Shown: positions 42,465-52,756, counted from the first letter of the stretch. The stretch is 64,000 nucleotides of DNA from Bordetella genomosp. 9 (GCF_002261425.1 NZ_NEVJ01000003.1:496001-560000); one strand, 5' to 3'. A program made the numbers and translations. Notes: a model not told the origin generated them from the sequence alone.

Positions 42465-44099
42465 TCATTGCAGGGTCGCGTTCGCCTTGGCGTTCAATTT
42501 GGTTTTGAACAGCCAGTCACGGTAGTCGTCCAGGTCGCCGTCGAAGGGCTCGACCTTGCCGTCGGCCACGATGACGAATTGGTCGGTGGTGGCACGCAGC
42601 AGGTGGCGGTCGTGCGACACCAGCACCAGTGTGCCTTCGAACTGCGCGAGTGCAAGCGTGAGCGCTTCGCGGGTTTCCAGGTCCAGGTGGTTGGTAGGTT
42701 CGTCCAGCAACAGCAGGTTAGGGCGCTGCCACACGATAAGCGCCAAGGCCAGGCGGGCTTTCTCTCCGCCGGAGAACGGCGCGATGCTGCTGGTCGCCAT
42801 CGCACCCGCGAAGTTGAATCCGCCCAGGAAATTGCGCAGCTCCTGTTCGCGCACGCCGGGGGCCAGCTTGACCATGTGCCATAACGGCGATTCATCGTGC
42901 CGCAGCATCTCGACCTGATGCTGGGCGAAATAGCCGATCGACAGGCCCTTGCCGAAGATCGCCTCGCCGCCCAGCGCCTGCAATTCACCGGCGATGGTCT
43001 TGATGAAGGTGGACTTGCCCGCGCCGTTGACGCCCAGCAGCCCGATACGCTGGCCGCCTTGCAGCGAAAAATTGATGCCGTTGATAATGATCTTGTCGGC
43101 CCCGCCGTCGTGCGCGGCCGGGTAACCGGCCTTGACGTCATCCATGCGCAGCAGGGGATCGGGCGTACGCTGCGGTTCACGAAACTCGAACGAGAACTCC
43201 GCCGCGGCGCGCAGGGGCGCCAGTTCTTCCATCTTCGCCAGCGCCTTGATGCGGCTTTGCGCCTGGCGTGCCTTCGATGCCTGCGCCTTGAAGCGATTGA
43301 TGAACGATTGCAGGTGCGCGCGCTGCCGCAGCTGCTTTTCCATGGCGCCCTGCGCCAGTTCCAGTTGCGCGGCGCGCTGGCGTTCGAAGGCGGAATAATT
43401 ACCCGCGTAGCGCTTCAATTTGCGCTCGTCCACATGGACCACCACGTTGACCACTTCGTCCAGGAAGTCCCGGTCATGCGAAATGACGAGCAGGGTGCCC
43501 GGATAACGCTTCAGCCAGTCTTCCAGCCATAAAATGGCGTCCAGGTCCAAGTGGTTGGTGGGCTCGTCCAGCAGCAGCAATTCGGACGGGCACATCAGCG
43601 CTTGCGCCAGGTTCAGCCGCATCCGCCAGCCGCCCGAAAAACTGGTCAGGGGCTGGTCCATCTGCGCGAGCGAAAAACCCAGGCCGGTCAGCAGCTGTTC
43701 CGCCCGCGACCGGGCGGTGTACGCGTCGGCATCCGCCAAGGCACCATACAGTTCACCGATCAGCAGGCCGTTTTCGGCCGTGTCGGGCGCGGCTTCCGCA
43801 TCGGCCAGCTGCGCTTCCAGGCGGCGCAGGGCAACGTCGCCATCGATGGCATAGTCGATCGCCGAGCGCGCCAGCGCTGGCGTTTCCTGCGCCACATAGG
43901 CAACACGCCAGTTCGGCGGATAGCTCAGATCGCCCTGGTCGGCGTGCAGCTCGCCACGCAGCAGGGCAAACAGGCTGGACTTGCCGGCGCCGTTGGCGCC
44001 GATAAGGCCGATTTTGTCGCCGGGGTTAAGAATGAGGTCGACTTTGTCCAGCAAGGGCTTGACGCCTCTTGCCAGCGAAACTTGCTGAAAACGGATCAT
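42465..44099 (-). CDS. ABC-F family ATPase (YheS-like)
   Basis: 544 residues with two ABC domains and no membrane part: Walker A GANGAGKSS and GVNGAGKST, signatures SGGWRMRL and SGGEKARL, Walker B with DEPTNHLD in both. The interdomain linker (about 240-310, QRAAQLELAQGAMEKQLRQ, RFKAQASKARQAQ) is the ribosomal P-site-reaching motif of this family. ABC-F proteins act on stalled or initiating ribosomes. E. coli YheS has about 637 residues; the C-terminal coiled-coil tail is missing here, the gene stopping soon after FDGDLDDYRDWLF. I see no frameshift that would restore a longer tail. Confidence 0.92.
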   Translation of the reverse strand: MIRFQQVSLARGVKPLLDKVDLILNPGDKIGLIGANGAGKSSLFALLRGELHADQGDLSYPPNWRVAYVAQETPALARSAIDYAIDGDVALRRLEAQLADAEAAPDTAENGLLIGELYGALADADAYTARSRAEQLLTGLGFSLAQMDQPLTSFSGGWRMRLNLAQALMCPSELLLLDEPTNHLDLDAILWLEDWLKRYPGTLLVISHDRDFLDEVVNVVVHVDERKLKRYAGNYSAFERQRAAQLELAQGAMEKQLRQRAHLQSFINRFKAQASKARQAQSRIKALAKMEELAPLRAAAEFSFEFREPQRTPDPLLRMDDVKAGYPAAHDGGADKIIINGINFSLQGGQRIGLLGVNGAGKSTFIKTIAGELQALGGEAIFGKGLSIGYFAQHQVEMLRHDESPLWHMVKLAPGVREQELRNFLGGFNFAGAMATSSIAPFSGGEKARLALALIVWQRPNLLLLDEPTNHLDLETREALTLALAQFEGTLVLVSHDRHLLRATTDQFVIVADGKVEPFDGDLDDYRDWLFKTKLNAKANATLQ

Positions 44100-44211
44100 G
44101 CGGGAAAGGCCGCGACGGCCTGAGGGATGTGATGCCGCAAACCGGCGGGCGCCAGGATAACCGATGTGCCGTCAAGGCCGAACCATGCGTATCCTGGTTT
44201 CCGTGACTTTA

Positions 44212-44227
44212 CATAATATACATTATG
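44212..44227. promoter_or_regulatory. AT-rich palindrome upstream of ABC-F gene
   Basis: CATAAT, ATAC, ATTATG is a 16-base near-palindrome overlapping the 3' end of the Clp gene and lying 113 bases before the ABC-F start. It is the only AT-rich patch in this region and may hold the leftward promoter (TATATT or TATTAT as -10). Confidence 0.3.
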
Positions 44228-46907
44228 CGGATAATGACGGGATCGATGCGCTCTTGGCTTCGCCGTCACCCGACTTGCCATCAGTGGTTTCCAGCTTCAC
44301 CTCCCGGGCTTGCGGGTCGTACCAGACCTTGGCGGAGGCGCCGGCTGCGATCGTGCCGGACAGCAGCGCCGTCGCCAGTTTCGATTCGACTTCAGTCCGC
44401 ACTTTGCGTTTGAGCATGCGCGCGCCGAATTCGGGGTCGTAGCCGACTTCGGCCAGGTGTTCCAGGACACTGGAATCGAAGGTCAGCGTCACGCCTTGCA
44501 GGGACGCCATGTCGGCAACGCGGCGCAGTTGCAGCTCCACGATGGCGCGGATGTTTTGCCGGTCCAGCGCGTGGAAGACCACGACTTCGTCCACGCGGTT
44601 CAGGAACTCCGGCCTGAAATGGCGGCGCAACAGCTCCATCAGCCGGTCGCGCAGCGCCGGATAATCCAGCTGCTCGCGCTCATTGGCGACAAGATTGCGC
44701 TGGATGACTTCAGAGCCCAGATTGCTGGTGGCGATGATGATGGTGTTGGTGAAGTCCACCACCCGTCCCTTGCCGTCGGTAAGCCTTCCTTCGTCGAACA
44801 GTTGCAGCAGGATGTTGTGCACCTCCGGATGCGCTTTCTCGATCTCGTCCAGCAGCACGACGCAGTATGGCTGGCGCCGCACGCGCTCCGTCAGTTGGCC
44901 GCCCTCGTCATAGCCGACATATCCCGGAGGCGCGCCGACCAGGCGAGCCACGGTATGGCGCTCGCCGTATTCGGTCATGTCGATGCGCACCAGGGCTTCC
45001 TCGCGCCCGTAGACCGTGGATGCCAGCGCCTTGGCCAGCTCCGTCTTGCCGACGCCGGTAGGACCCAGGAAAAGAAAGGTAGCCGTCGGCTTGCCGACTT
45101 CCTTCAGGCCCGCGCGCGCCAGCCGTACGGCTTCGCTGACGGCGCGCACCGCCTCTTCCTGGCCGACCACGCGCTCGCGCAGGCGGTCTTCCAGCTGCAG
45201 GAGTTTCTCACGGTCCTGGGTTGTCAGTTCCGATACCGGGATCCCGGTCAGCGATGCCACGATCTGCGCGATATGTTCGGCGGTCACTTGCGGCGTGCTC
45301 GTGCCGCGCTGCTTCTTCCACTTGGCGGTTTCGTCGTTCAGCCTTTTCTCTTCTTCGTCGATGCGCTGGCCCAGCTGTTTGGCCTTGTCGTACTGCTTGG
45401 CCGTGCCGGCCGCGTCCTGCTCCTGACGCAGTCGCCGGATGGCGTTCTCCGATTCCTGCAGCGCCGTGGGCCGCGAACTGGCGCCGATTCTCACTCGCGC
45501 CGCGGCCTGGTCGATCAGGTCCAGGGCCTTGTCGGGCTGGAAACGGTTGGTGATATAGCGGTCGGCCAGCCTGGCCGCGGCGACGATGGCCTCGTCCAGG
45601 ATCTTCACCTTGTGGTGCGCCTCGAAGCGGTCGCGCAGCCCGCGCAGGATCTCGATGGTTTCATCCAGGCTGGGCTCCGGCACGGTCACCGGCTGGAAGC
45701 GGCGCTCCAGGGCCGCGTCCTTTTCGATGTGCTTCTGGTATTCGTTGAAGGTGGTCGCGCCTATCAGATGCAATTCGCCGCGCGCCAGCGCGGGCTTGAA
45801 GACGTTGGCGATGTCCAGGCCGCCCTCGCCCCCGCTCTGCCCCGCCCCCATGATGGTATGCAGTTCGTCGATGAAAAGAATCAGGTCCTGCTGGTTGGCG
45901 ATGACCTCTTCCAGCAGCTGCTGCACGCGTTCCTCGAATTCGCCGCGGTAGCGCGAGCCCGCCACCATGCTGTTGATGTTGAGCTCGACCACGCGTTTGC
46001 CGCGCAGGACTTCCGGCACCTGGTCCTGCACGATGCGCTGCGCCAGGCCTTCGACGATGGCGGTCTTGCCCACGCCGGGCTCTCCTATCAGCACAGGGTT
46101 GTTCTTCTTGCGCCGGGCCAGGACTTCGATCGTCGTTTCGATTTCCTCGGCCCGGCCGATAACCGGGTCCAGCTTGCCTTGCCGCGCCAGCGCGGTCAGG
46201 TCGCGTGCGAACTTGTCCAATACGGGCGTGGCGCTACGCTCCTTGAGCTTGCCCTCTTCCGCGCCCTGCCCCACCAGCTTGACGACTTTCTGGCGCAGCG
46301 ATTGGGGCGTCAGGCCCAGCCTGCGCAGGGTTTCGCCGGCGGCGCCGTCTTCTTCCTCGACCAGGCCGATCAGCAGGTGTTCGGGACCGATGTAGCTGTG
46401 ACCCAGTTCGCGCGAAGCGACGAACGCCAGCTGGAGCGCACCCTTGGCGCGCGGCGAGACGCCGACCTGGATTTCGCCATCCTCCTGGCGCAGGTCGCCG
46501 CGCGGGGCGTTCTCCTGGACTTCGGACTTCAGGTCCTCAACCGACAGTTTCAGGTCGCGCAGGACGGCCTGGACGATTTCATCGTCGGCCAGCGCAAGCA
46601 GCAGGTGTTCGGTGTCGACTTCGTCCTTGCCGAAGCTCACCGCCTTTTCGGCGGCGGCATGCAGCGTGTTTCTTGCGCTTTCGTTCAGGAACGAGGTCAG
46701 GTCGACCTCCTCGCGCGAGCGCGCCTCGCGGCGCGGGACGGCGCCGGACGGCGTGCGGCGCTGGCCACCGCCGCGCGCGCCGGTGGGCGCGGTGTCGTCG
46801 AAAAGCTGGTCCAGCAGACCGCCATGAAAAAGCATTTCCAGCGGCGACATGGCCCTGCCCCGCTGCCTGAGCATGCGGGCCCTAAGTTCGGAATAAGGAT
46901 CTTCCAT
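44223..46907 (-). CDS. ClpC/ClpG-like AAA+ unfoldase
   Basis: 894 residues from the ATG at 46907, with GGAGAA five bases upstream. After a 70-residue variable N-terminus, a Clp-N double repeat (about 70-210), AAA-1 (Walker [10 protein letters not shown], Walker [10 protein letters not shown]), a short ClpC-sized middle domain ([20 protein letters not shown]) and AAA-2 ([20 protein letters not shown], sensor-2 GARMLKRKV). After [13 protein letters not shown] the region where ClpC and ClpA carry the ClpP-docking VGF/IGL loop has no such tripeptide and resembles ClpB/ClpG. It may therefore be a stand-alone disaggregase for heat or oxidant stress rather than a protease subunit. Confidence 0.88.
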   Translation of the reverse strand: MEDPYSELRARMLRQRGRAMSPLEMLFHGGLLDQLFDDTAPTGARGGGQRRTPSGAVPRREARSREEVDLTSFLNESARNTLHAAAEKAVSFGKDEVDTEHLLLALADDEIVQAVLRDLKLSVEDLKSEVQENAPRGDLRQEDGEIQVGVSPRAKGALQLAFVASRELGHSYIGPEHLLIGLVEEEDGAAGETLRRLGLTPQSLRQKVVKLVGQGAEEGKLKERSATPVLDKFARDLTALARQGKLDPVIGRAEEIETTIEVLARRKKNNPVLIGEPGVGKTAIVEGLAQRIVQDQVPEVLRGKRVVELNINSMVAGSRYRGEFEERVQQLLEEVIANQQDLILFIDELHTIMGAGQSGGEGGLDIANVFKPALARGELHLIGATTFNEYQKHIEKDAALERRFQPVTVPEPSLDETIEILRGLRDRFEAHHKVKILDEAIVAAARLADRYITNRFQPDKALDLIDQAAARVRIGASSRPTALQESENAIRRLRQEQDAAGTAKQYDKAKQLGQRIDEEEKRLNDETAKWKKQRGTSTPQVTAEHIAQIVASLTGIPVSELTTQDREKLLQLEDRLRERVVGQEEAVRAVSEAVRLARAGLKEVGKPTATFLFLGPTGVGKTELAKALASTVYGREEALVRIDMTEYGERHTVARLVGAPPGYVGYDEGGQLTERVRRQPYCVVLLDEIEKAHPEVHNILLQLFDEGRLTDGKGRVVDFTNTIIIATSNLGSEVIQRNLVANEREQLDYPALRDRLMELLRRHFRPEFLNRVDEVVVFHALDRQNIRAIVELQLRRVADMASLQGVTLTFDSSVLEHLAEVGYDPEFGARMLKRKVRTEVESKLATALLSGTIAAGASAKVWYDPQAREVKLETTDGKSGDGEAKSASIPSLSA

Positions 46908-47138
46908 TGCGTTCTCCGGTCGTTGAGCCGTCGGGCAAGCGCGTAGCGCAACTGCGGGTGCAGTTGCGGCTGCGGGCCGCGCAGCATTTCTCTTGCCAGC
47001 TATCTGGCGGAGCAATCCGCCATCAGCTGCCCGCCCGGACCGGTGGCGCATCCGCCGTGAAAGAGGGCTGGCTGTCCGCCGTCGAGCAGAAATTCCAATC
47101 TGCTCTCGCCCTACACGATCGACCGCACGTGGCAGAAA

Positions 47139-48896
47139 CTACCGGCTCCGCGTACCTTCACGACGCCGCACGAACTCCGCAAAAGCATCCGAGTCCAGCG
47201 GACGACTGATCAGATAGCCCTGGATCGAGTCGCATCCGGTGGCCTTCAGCTCATCGGCCTGGCCCTGGCACTCGACACCTTCCGCGATGGTTTTCATGCC
47301 CAGCGAACGAGCGAGAACGACGATTCCCCGGATGATCGCCAGGGCCCTCTCCGAATCCATCAGCGCTCGAACGAAGGACCTGTCGATCTTGATCGTGTCG
47401 ATATTCAGCCGGAACAGATAGCTGAGACTGGAGTATCCGGCGCCGAAGTCGTCCAGCGATGTATGGACGCCGGCCTGCTTCAGCGCCGCAAGAACCGAGG
47501 TCGCTTTTTCGATATCGCTCACCAGGGAGTCTTCGGTGATCTCGACGTCCAGCATTGCGGGGGAAACGCCGTACTCCTTCGCGATATGGAGAATCCTGTC
47601 TATCAGACCCGTACCGAGCAGTTGCCGAGGCGACAGATTGAGGCTGATCCGAGGTACGGACACCCCCATCCCGCGCCATGCAGCGATATGCCGGCAGACC
47701 GCATGGATCAGCCATTCGGTCAGAGCGGCTTCGTGGGGCGATTCGAGCAATACATCGAGGAATGCGTAAGGCGTCAACAAGCCCCGTTCAGGATGACGCC
47801 AGCGCAGAAGCGCCTCGGCACCGATCAGGGAGCCATCCGCGTATGCAATCTGAGGCTGGAAATGAAGCTCGAACTGGTTCGCCGCGAATGCCTCGGGAAG
47901 ATCGATCCGCAAAGCCAGGCGGTCACGCATGCCCCGGTCCAGTGCCGCATCGTACGTGCGCACCTGGAGCCCACCGGACGATTTCGCTGCATACATGGCT
48001 CTATCGGCATGGCTCAGCAAGGACTCGGCCGACTTGCTTGCTTTTCCCAGCAGCGCAATGCCGATGCTGGCCGACAGGGAGATGGCTCTTCCACAGGCTT
48101 CGAACGGCGCCGCGAGCACATTGAGCACCGCATGCGCGAACGCTGTTGCCGCGCACGCGGTGGTGTCACGCAGCAGGAGAACGAACTCGTCGCCCCCTAC
48201 CCGAGCGGCGAAGAAGGAAGGTTCCCGGATTGCCGACAGCCTTTTCGCAAAGCCGCGCAGCAGCTCATCGCCGACGGCATGGCCGAACGCGTCGTTCACT
48301 TCCTTGAAATGGTCCAGGTCGATGAACAGCACAGCCAAGGTGCCGCCCTCTGTCAGGCCCGGCGAGCCAGGCATGGCGACCGCGTGCGACAGTTCTTCCA
48401 TGCACTTGCGTCGATTCGCCAGACCAGTCAGATAGTCGTGACTGGCTTCGAATTCCAACTGTGCCGCGTGTTCGTATTCGCGAGTAACGTCACGGAAGAG
48501 CACGGTAATGCCATCGTCGTGACGGAATGAGCGAGCCTCGAACCACGCGTCGAGCGGTGCGTAATAGCCGGTGTGGCGGCCGGGGCGTCCGGTTTCGGCC
48601 GTCTGATGGTAGATACGATGGTAGCCAGAACCCACCAGGTCCGGGTAACACTGCCATATGTCGCGGCCGAGCAAGTGCTTCCGCTCCCGCCGCAAATATC
48701 GTTCTGCCGTATCGTTGAGATAGGTGAAGCGCCACGATCTGTCTATCGACATGAATCCGTCGCTCAAGCTATCAAGCATCTCACCAAGGTGAGCCGATGC
48801 AGCCTGTCGGGCGCCGACATCTGTCGGTAGGGGAAGACGAGAGGCAGTCTGTCGTTCCATTTTCTGCGTCTTGTATTCGAGTAAACCCAAAGTCAT
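47139..48896 (-). CDS. PAS-GGDEF-EAL cyclic-di-GMP enzyme
   Basis: 585 residues. PAS-like domain at about 35-145 (LDSLSDGFMSIDRSWRFTYL, ERKHLLGRDIWQCYP), GGDEF at about 152-315 with intact GGDEF (234-238), EAL at about 330-575 with intact EAL (362-364) and DDFGAGYSSL. No membrane segment, and no RxxD inhibitory site before GGDEF. Both synthesis and breakdown of c-di-GMP are possible. A second ATG 12 codons in is an alternative start. It follows the flavoprotein gene by 28 bases on the same strand. The 231 bases between it and the Clp start hold no gene I can see; one dyad (GCAGA...TCTGC) is at about 47085-47105. Confidence 0.92.
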   Translation of the reverse strand: MTLGLLEYKTQKMERQTASRLPLPTDVGARQAASAHLGEMLDSLSDGFMSIDRSWRFTYLNDTAERYLRRERKHLLGRDIWQCYPDLVGSGYHRIYHQTAETGRPGRHTGYYAPLDAWFEARSFRHDDGITVLFRDVTREYEHAAQLEFEASHDYLTGLANRRKCMEELSHAVAMPGSPGLTEGGTLAVLFIDLDHFKEVNDAFGHAVGDELLRGFAKRLSAIREPSFFAARVGGDEFVLLLRDTTACAATAFAHAVLNVLAAPFEACGRAISLSASIGIALLGKASKSAESLLSHADRAMYAAKSSGGLQVRTYDAALDRGMRDRLALRIDLPEAFAANQFELHFQPQIAYADGSLIGAEALLRWRHPERGLLTPYAFLDVLLESPHEAALTEWLIHAVCRHIAAWRGMGVSVPRISLNLSPRQLLGTGLIDRILHIAKEYGVSPAMLDVEITEDSLVSDIEKATSVLAALKQAGVHTSLDDFGAGYSSLSYLFRLNIDTIKIDRSFVRALMDSERALAIIRGIVVLARSLGMKTIAEGVECQGQADELKATGCDSIQGYLISRPLDSDAFAEFVRRREGTRSR

Positions 48897-48924
48897 CTAC
48901 CGTGGGCCACTGCATTTTAATCGC

Positions 48925-50151
48925 CTACAAAGGCTTCAACTCCGGTGGACGTTGCAGATCCGGCGCCGCGGCGGCCAGGATGTCGGCGCGATTGCCGTTG
49001 AGCGGCGGATAGATGCGCTGCTGGTTGATGACCTGCTTGGTGGCCTTGGCTTGCGCGCCTTTGGCGACCACGAGCCGGTCCCAGCCCTGTGCATAGACGG
49101 CGCCGGCCGGCCCGAGATCGATGATATTCGTGTACCAGTCGATGTCCAGGGCAAGCATCTCCAGCCCGAAGAGCTCGCAGACGGCGTTATGTCCGGCGTA
49201 CCTGCCCATGGGGCGCGCGTGCTGGCAGGACATCACGGACGGATGCTCGCCGTCGATCAACGCATGAGCAACATCGCCGGCGGCGAATACATCCGGCACG
49301 CCTCGCACCCGCATGAAAGGATCGACATGGACGCGCCCCTGGGCATCGCGCCTGGCCGCGAGGCAGGCGGTCAGGTCGCTGGCCCGCATGCCGCCGCACC
49401 AGGCGACCGTGGCGGCGTCGATGCGCTTGCCGTTGGACAACGTGACGCCATCGGGGTCCAGGCCTGCCACCGACACGCCTGTCAGCGGTTCTATCCCCAG
49501 ATCGCGGCAGGCTTGCTCGATGACCGGCTGCGCGCCGCCCAGATGGCCGCCGATGCTTGCGCCGCGGTCCATCAGGATGACGCGAACCGGCGCTTCGGCG
49601 TCCGCATGGCCGCCCGCGCGTGCCGCCTGGCGCAAGCGCCGCGGCAGCTCGCAGGCCAGTTCTATCCCCGTGGCGCCGGAGCCCACGACGACGGCGGTAT
49701 AGCGCCCCGGCCCCGGCGGCATGGCCGCCAGGGACTCGATGTGGCGCTGCAGGCGCAGCGCGCCGGCATAGGTGTCGACATCGAACGAACAGGCATCCGC
49801 GCCGGGTATCGAGGGGCGCACCAAGTGGCTGCCGCTGGCCAGGATGAGCTTGTGGTATGGGCATCGCTGGTCGCCCTGGCCTGTCCGCACCTGCACCGAA
49901 CGTTGCTCCGTATCGATGCGGATGGCTTCGCCCACCAGCAGATCCACGCCTATGGGTTCCAGCACCGACCGCAGCGGCACCCGGGTGGGTTCCAGGTCAT
50001 CTTCGTAGTTGCGCACGCGTATGCTGTGCTGATCGTCCAGGTTTACCAGGGTGATGTGTGGCGCCTTGCCCAGCCGGTCCGCCGTGCGGGCGGCACCGGC
50101 GGCGCTCCAGAGGCCGGCGAAGCCGCCGCCTATGACGAGTATGCGTTGCAT
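48925..50151 (-). CDS. FAD-dependent pyridine-nucleotide oxidoreductase (NDH-2-like)
   Basis: 408 residues. FAD-binding ILVIGGGFAGLWSA (residues 4-17), NAD(P)-binding VVVGSGATGIELACELPRR (about 160) and the second FAD motif DVFAAGDVAHA (about 290) are in the order of type II NADH dehydrogenases and related quinone reductases. No C-terminal membrane anchor is obvious, so electron acceptor and exact role are open. Leftward, followed by the GGDEF-EAL gene. The 178 bases upstream contain a CCAGGG-TCCG-CCCTGG hairpin. Confidence 0.86.
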   Translation of the reverse strand: MQRILVIGGGFAGLWSAAGAARTADRLGKAPHITLVNLDDQHSIRVRNYEDDLEPTRVPLRSVLEPIGVDLLVGEAIRIDTEQRSVQVRTGQGDQRCPYHKLILASGSHLVRPSIPGADACSFDVDTYAGALRLQRHIESLAAMPPGPGRYTAVVVGSGATGIELACELPRRLRQAARAGGHADAEAPVRVILMDRGASIGGHLGGAQPVIEQACRDLGIEPLTGVSVAGLDPDGVTLSNGKRIDAATVAWCGGMRASDLTACLAARRDAQGRVHVDPFMRVRGVPDVFAAGDVAHALIDGEHPSVMSCQHARPMGRYAGHNAVCELFGLEMLALDIDWYTNIIDLGPAGAVYAQGWDRLVVAKGAQAKATKQVINQQRIYPPLNGNRADILAAAAPDLQRPPELKPL

Positions 50152-50218
50152 GTCCGGCTCCTTGGATGATGGCGCGCCATGCCCGGATCGCCGGCGCCGT
50201 TGGTCCGCGGCCGCCGTA

Positions 50219-50234
50219 CCAGGGTCCGCCCTGG
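50219..50234. terminator. Hairpin downstream of LysR gene
   Basis: CCAGGG, TCCG loop, CCCTGG: a perfect 6-base-pair stem 96 bases past the leftward LysR stop and upstream of the flavoprotein gene. No T-run follows, so terminator function is tentative. Confidence 0.3.
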
Positions 50235-50329
50235 CGAGTCGCGGTGTTGTACCGGTTTTACCTATCGCTTGTCATCATGCTTTTGGCGCCCGTTGTCCGT
50301 AATCTGCGGATGAGCAGGTACGCGGCGCT

Positions 50330-51238
50330 TCACTTTACGCGCACGCCATCCCGGACGTGAGCCAGGAATGCCTTGCACGCGTCCGGCAATATCCGTCCCG
50401 CCAGCGTCTGGACTTCGAAGTGCCGTTCGTTCATCTCGCGGTCGCGCAGCGGGATGGCGATGATGCCGCCGCCACTCAGGCGTCCACGGATGGCCAGTTC
50501 TCCGCAGAACGCCACGCCGCCGCCCGCGCGGGCGAAACTGATCAGCGCGTCGATGTGCTGGCTGACGAATACCGGTTCGCACCTGAGTTGCTGGCGGCTG
50601 CAGCTGATGTCGAACAGTTGCCTTAGCGTCGAATCATGGCCCGGGAGCGCCAGCGGATAAGCCGCCAGTTGGGACAACGACAGGCTGCGCTTGTTGGCGA
50701 ACGGATGTTCGCGGCTCATCACCGCCAATACGGGCGCCGGCGTGCGCAGTTCGACGCGGATGTCGCGTTCCGACGTCAGGCTCAGCGTCAATCCGATATC
50801 CGCCTCGCCGTCGCGGACGCGGCGCGGGACCTCCTGCTGGGAACAGACGTCCAGCGAAAACCGGATGCCCGCGTAATTGTCGCGGAAGCTGGCGATCAGC
50901 GAAGGCACGAAGTCATAGGCATAGCCTTCGGTGCTGACCAGGCGGACCTTGCCGTGGCGCAGCCCGCGCAGGGCCGTAATGTCGCTGGCGACCCGGTCCA
51001 CGTCCTGCTGCATGCGGCGGGCATGCGCGGCCAGGACCTCGCCGGCGGCGTTCAGCGCCATGCCGCGGGCGCGGCGTTCGAACAACAGCGTATTCAGTTC
51101 CCGCTCCAGCCTGGCGATCTGCCGGCTGACGGCCGAAGGCGCGACGTCCAGGCGCTCCGCGGCTTCCGTAATGGACCCCGCGCGAACGACTTCCAGGAAA
51201 TACCGTAGCGCGGTGCCTTGCAAGACCTGGCTGTTCAT
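50330..51238 (-). CDS. LysR-type regulator, probable regulator of dsdA
   Basis: 302 residues from the ATG at 51238. HTH about 5-65 (ALRYFLEVVRAGSITEAAER, LDVAPSAVSRQIARLEREL, FERRARGMALNAAGE). Effector domain with GEADIGLTLSLTSERDIRVE and FARAGGGVAFCGELAIRGRL. Divergent from dsdA with 126 bases between, where a perfect LysR-type dyad occurs (51254-51272). It therefore plays the role of DsdC (D-serine-responsive in enterobacteria), although this sequence is not specially DsdC-like. Confidence 0.9.
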   Translation of the reverse strand: MNSQVLQGTALRYFLEVVRAGSITEAAERLDVAPSAVSRQIARLERELNTLLFERRARGMALNAAGEVLAAHARRMQQDVDRVASDITALRGLRHGKVRLVSTEGYAYDFVPSLIASFRDNYAGIRFSLDVCSQQEVPRRVRDGEADIGLTLSLTSERDIRVELRTPAPVLAVMSREHPFANKRSLSLSQLAAYPLALPGHDSTLRQLFDISCSRQQLRCEPVFVSQHIDALISFARAGGGVAFCGELAIRGRLSGGGIIAIPLRDREMNERHFEVQTLAGRILPDACKAFLAHVRDGVRVK

Positions 51239-51253
51239 GGAAGCTCCGGGATG

Positions 51254-51272
51254 CATTGCCTTTATGGCAATG
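51254..51272. promoter_or_regulatory. LysR-type dyad CATTGCC-N5-GGCAATG
   Basis: CATTGCC (51254-51260) and GGCAATG (51266-51272) form a perfect 7-base inverted repeat with T-N11-A geometry, 16 bases from the LysR start. GGCAATGCC recurs at 51345-51353 near the dsdA start. A recognition site plus activation site for the LysR regulator is the natural reading. Confidence 0.5.
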
Positions 51273-51364
51273 AAGAATTCTAACCCTTGACCTTGCTGCA
51301 TCACAGAACTAACCCCTAGCATTGACGTGTTCCAGCAACATGACGGCAATGCCGCCCGCGTCAC

Positions 51365-52705
51365 ATGACCGACAGTTCCCTGCCCGCCGCCCGGACCCTG
51401 CAAGCGCTGAAGGCCGCGACTCCCCTGCTCTGGACTCGCCCCGACTCGGCCGAGGCGAGCAGCGAGGATGCCTGGACGCTGGAACATGCCAAGGAAGCGG
51501 CCGCCAGGTTCGAGCGCTTTGCTCCCCTGCTGGAAACGCTGTTTCCCGAGCTCGTTCCGTCACGCGGCAGGATCGAATCGCCGCTGCTGCGCGCCGGCGC
51601 CATGCAGGCGGCGCTGCACTGGCCGCCGGGGATGGGCGAACTGTGGATCAAGGCCGATCACGACCTGTCGGTGGCGGGGTCGATCAAGGCGCGCGGGGGC
51701 ATCCACGAAGTCCTGGAATTCGCCGAATCGCTGGCCCTGCGCGAAGGCGTGCTGCGGCCCGGCCAGGATTACCGGGTGCTCGCCGAACCGCCGGCGCGAG
51801 CCTGCTTCGCACGCCATCAGGTCGCCGTCGGTTCGACCGGCAACCTGGGGCTGGCGATCGGCGTCATCGCGTCCGCGCTGGGCTTTCGCGCATCGGTGCA
51901 TATGTCGGCCGACGCCAAGGAATGGAAGAAAGCGCGGCTGCGCGCGCGCGGCGTGACGGTGGTCGAGCACGCGGGCGACTACGAAAAGGCCGTGGCGGCC
52001 GGCCGGGCGCTCCTGCGCGATGACCCCAATGGCTATTTCGTCGACGACGAGCGCTCGCCCTCGCTGTTCCTGGGCTACGCGGCGGCCGCCCTGCACCTGC
52101 GCGACCAATTGCGCGACGCGGGCATCGTGGTGGACGCCTCGCATCCGCTGTTCGTCTATCTGCCCTGCGGCGTGGGCGGCGCGCCGGGCGGCATCGCCTT
52201 CGGGCTGAAGGAAATCTTCGGGCCGGACGTCCATTGCTTTTTCGCCGAGCCGACGCAGTCGCCCTGTTTCCTGGTGCGCATGATGTCCGATGCGGGCCAG
52301 TTGCCGGACGCACCGGACTCGCCGTCCGTCTATGACGTCGGTTTGGACAACCTGACCGAGGCGGACGGCCTGGCGGTGCCGCGCGCGTCCGAGCTGGCGG
52401 CCGCCGTCATGGCGACGCGGCTGGACGGCGTGTATACGGTCGCGGACGACAGGATGTTCGCCGACCTGGCGCGCCTGCACGACAGCGAAGGCCTGCGCAT
52501 CGAGCCTTCCGCGGCGGCGGGATTCAGCGGTCCCGGACAGCTGTTCGCATCGGCGGCCGGCCAGGCCTACCTGCAATCGCGCAAGCTTGCCCCCTTCATG
52601 TCCCACGCCACGCACCTGGCGTGGACGACCGGCGGCCGTTTCGTGCCGCCTGAAGAATTCGACCGTTTCCTGAGCCGCGGCAAGTCAAGCGCGGCCGACA
52701 ACTAG
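51365..52705 (+). CDS. dsdA: D-serine dehydratase (D-serine ammonia-lyase)
   Basis: 446 residues (E. coli DsdA has 442). The PLP lysine is K108 in [15 protein letters not shown], the phosphate-binding glycine loop is [15 protein letters not shown], and [19 protein letters not shown] is a typical DsdA stretch. It converts D-serine to pyruvate and ammonia. No clear ribosome site before the ATG, but the N-terminus aligns with the family. It opens a rightward run of D-amino-acid and amide genes (Bug, amidase, DadA-like). Confidence 0.95.
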   Translation: MTDSSLPAARTLQALKAATPLLWTRPDSAEASSEDAWTLEHAKEAAARFERFAPLLETLFPELVPSRGRIESPLLRAGAMQAALHWPPGMGELWIKADHDLSVAGSIKARGGIHEVLEFAESLALREGVLRPGQDYRVLAEPPARACFARHQVAVGSTGNLGLAIGVIASALGFRASVHMSADAKEWKKARLRARGVTVVEHAGDYEKAVAAGRALLRDDPNGYFVDDERSPSLFLGYAAAALHLRDQLRDAGIVVDASHPLFVYLPCGVGGAPGGIAFGLKEIFGPDVHCFFAEPTQSPCFLVRMMSDAGQLPDAPDSPSVYDVGLDNLTEADGLAVPRASELAAAVMATRLDGVYTVADDRMFADLARLHDSEGLRIEPSAAAGFSGPGQLFASAAGQAYLQSRKLAPFMSHATHLAWTTGGRFVPPEEFDRFLSRGKSSAADN

Positions 52706-52722
52706 AACGGCGTTTTGCCGTT
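52706..52722 (+). terminator. Hairpin after dsdA
   Basis: AACGGC, loop GTTTT, GCCGTT starts directly after the dsdA stop. A 6-base-pair stem with only three following T/C bases; it may attenuate rather than stop transcription into the Bug gene. Confidence 0.35.
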
Positions 52723-52756
52723 TCCATCCACCTATCGTCCTTCCACGGATCCCACC

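Noticed and set aside
44310..46946. An 878-codon open frame antisense to the Clp gene
   Set aside because: High-GC codon bias keeps the complementary frame open; the product is low-complexity (Gln, Arg, Gly, Asp rich) without domains, while the other strand encodes a clear AAA+ protein.
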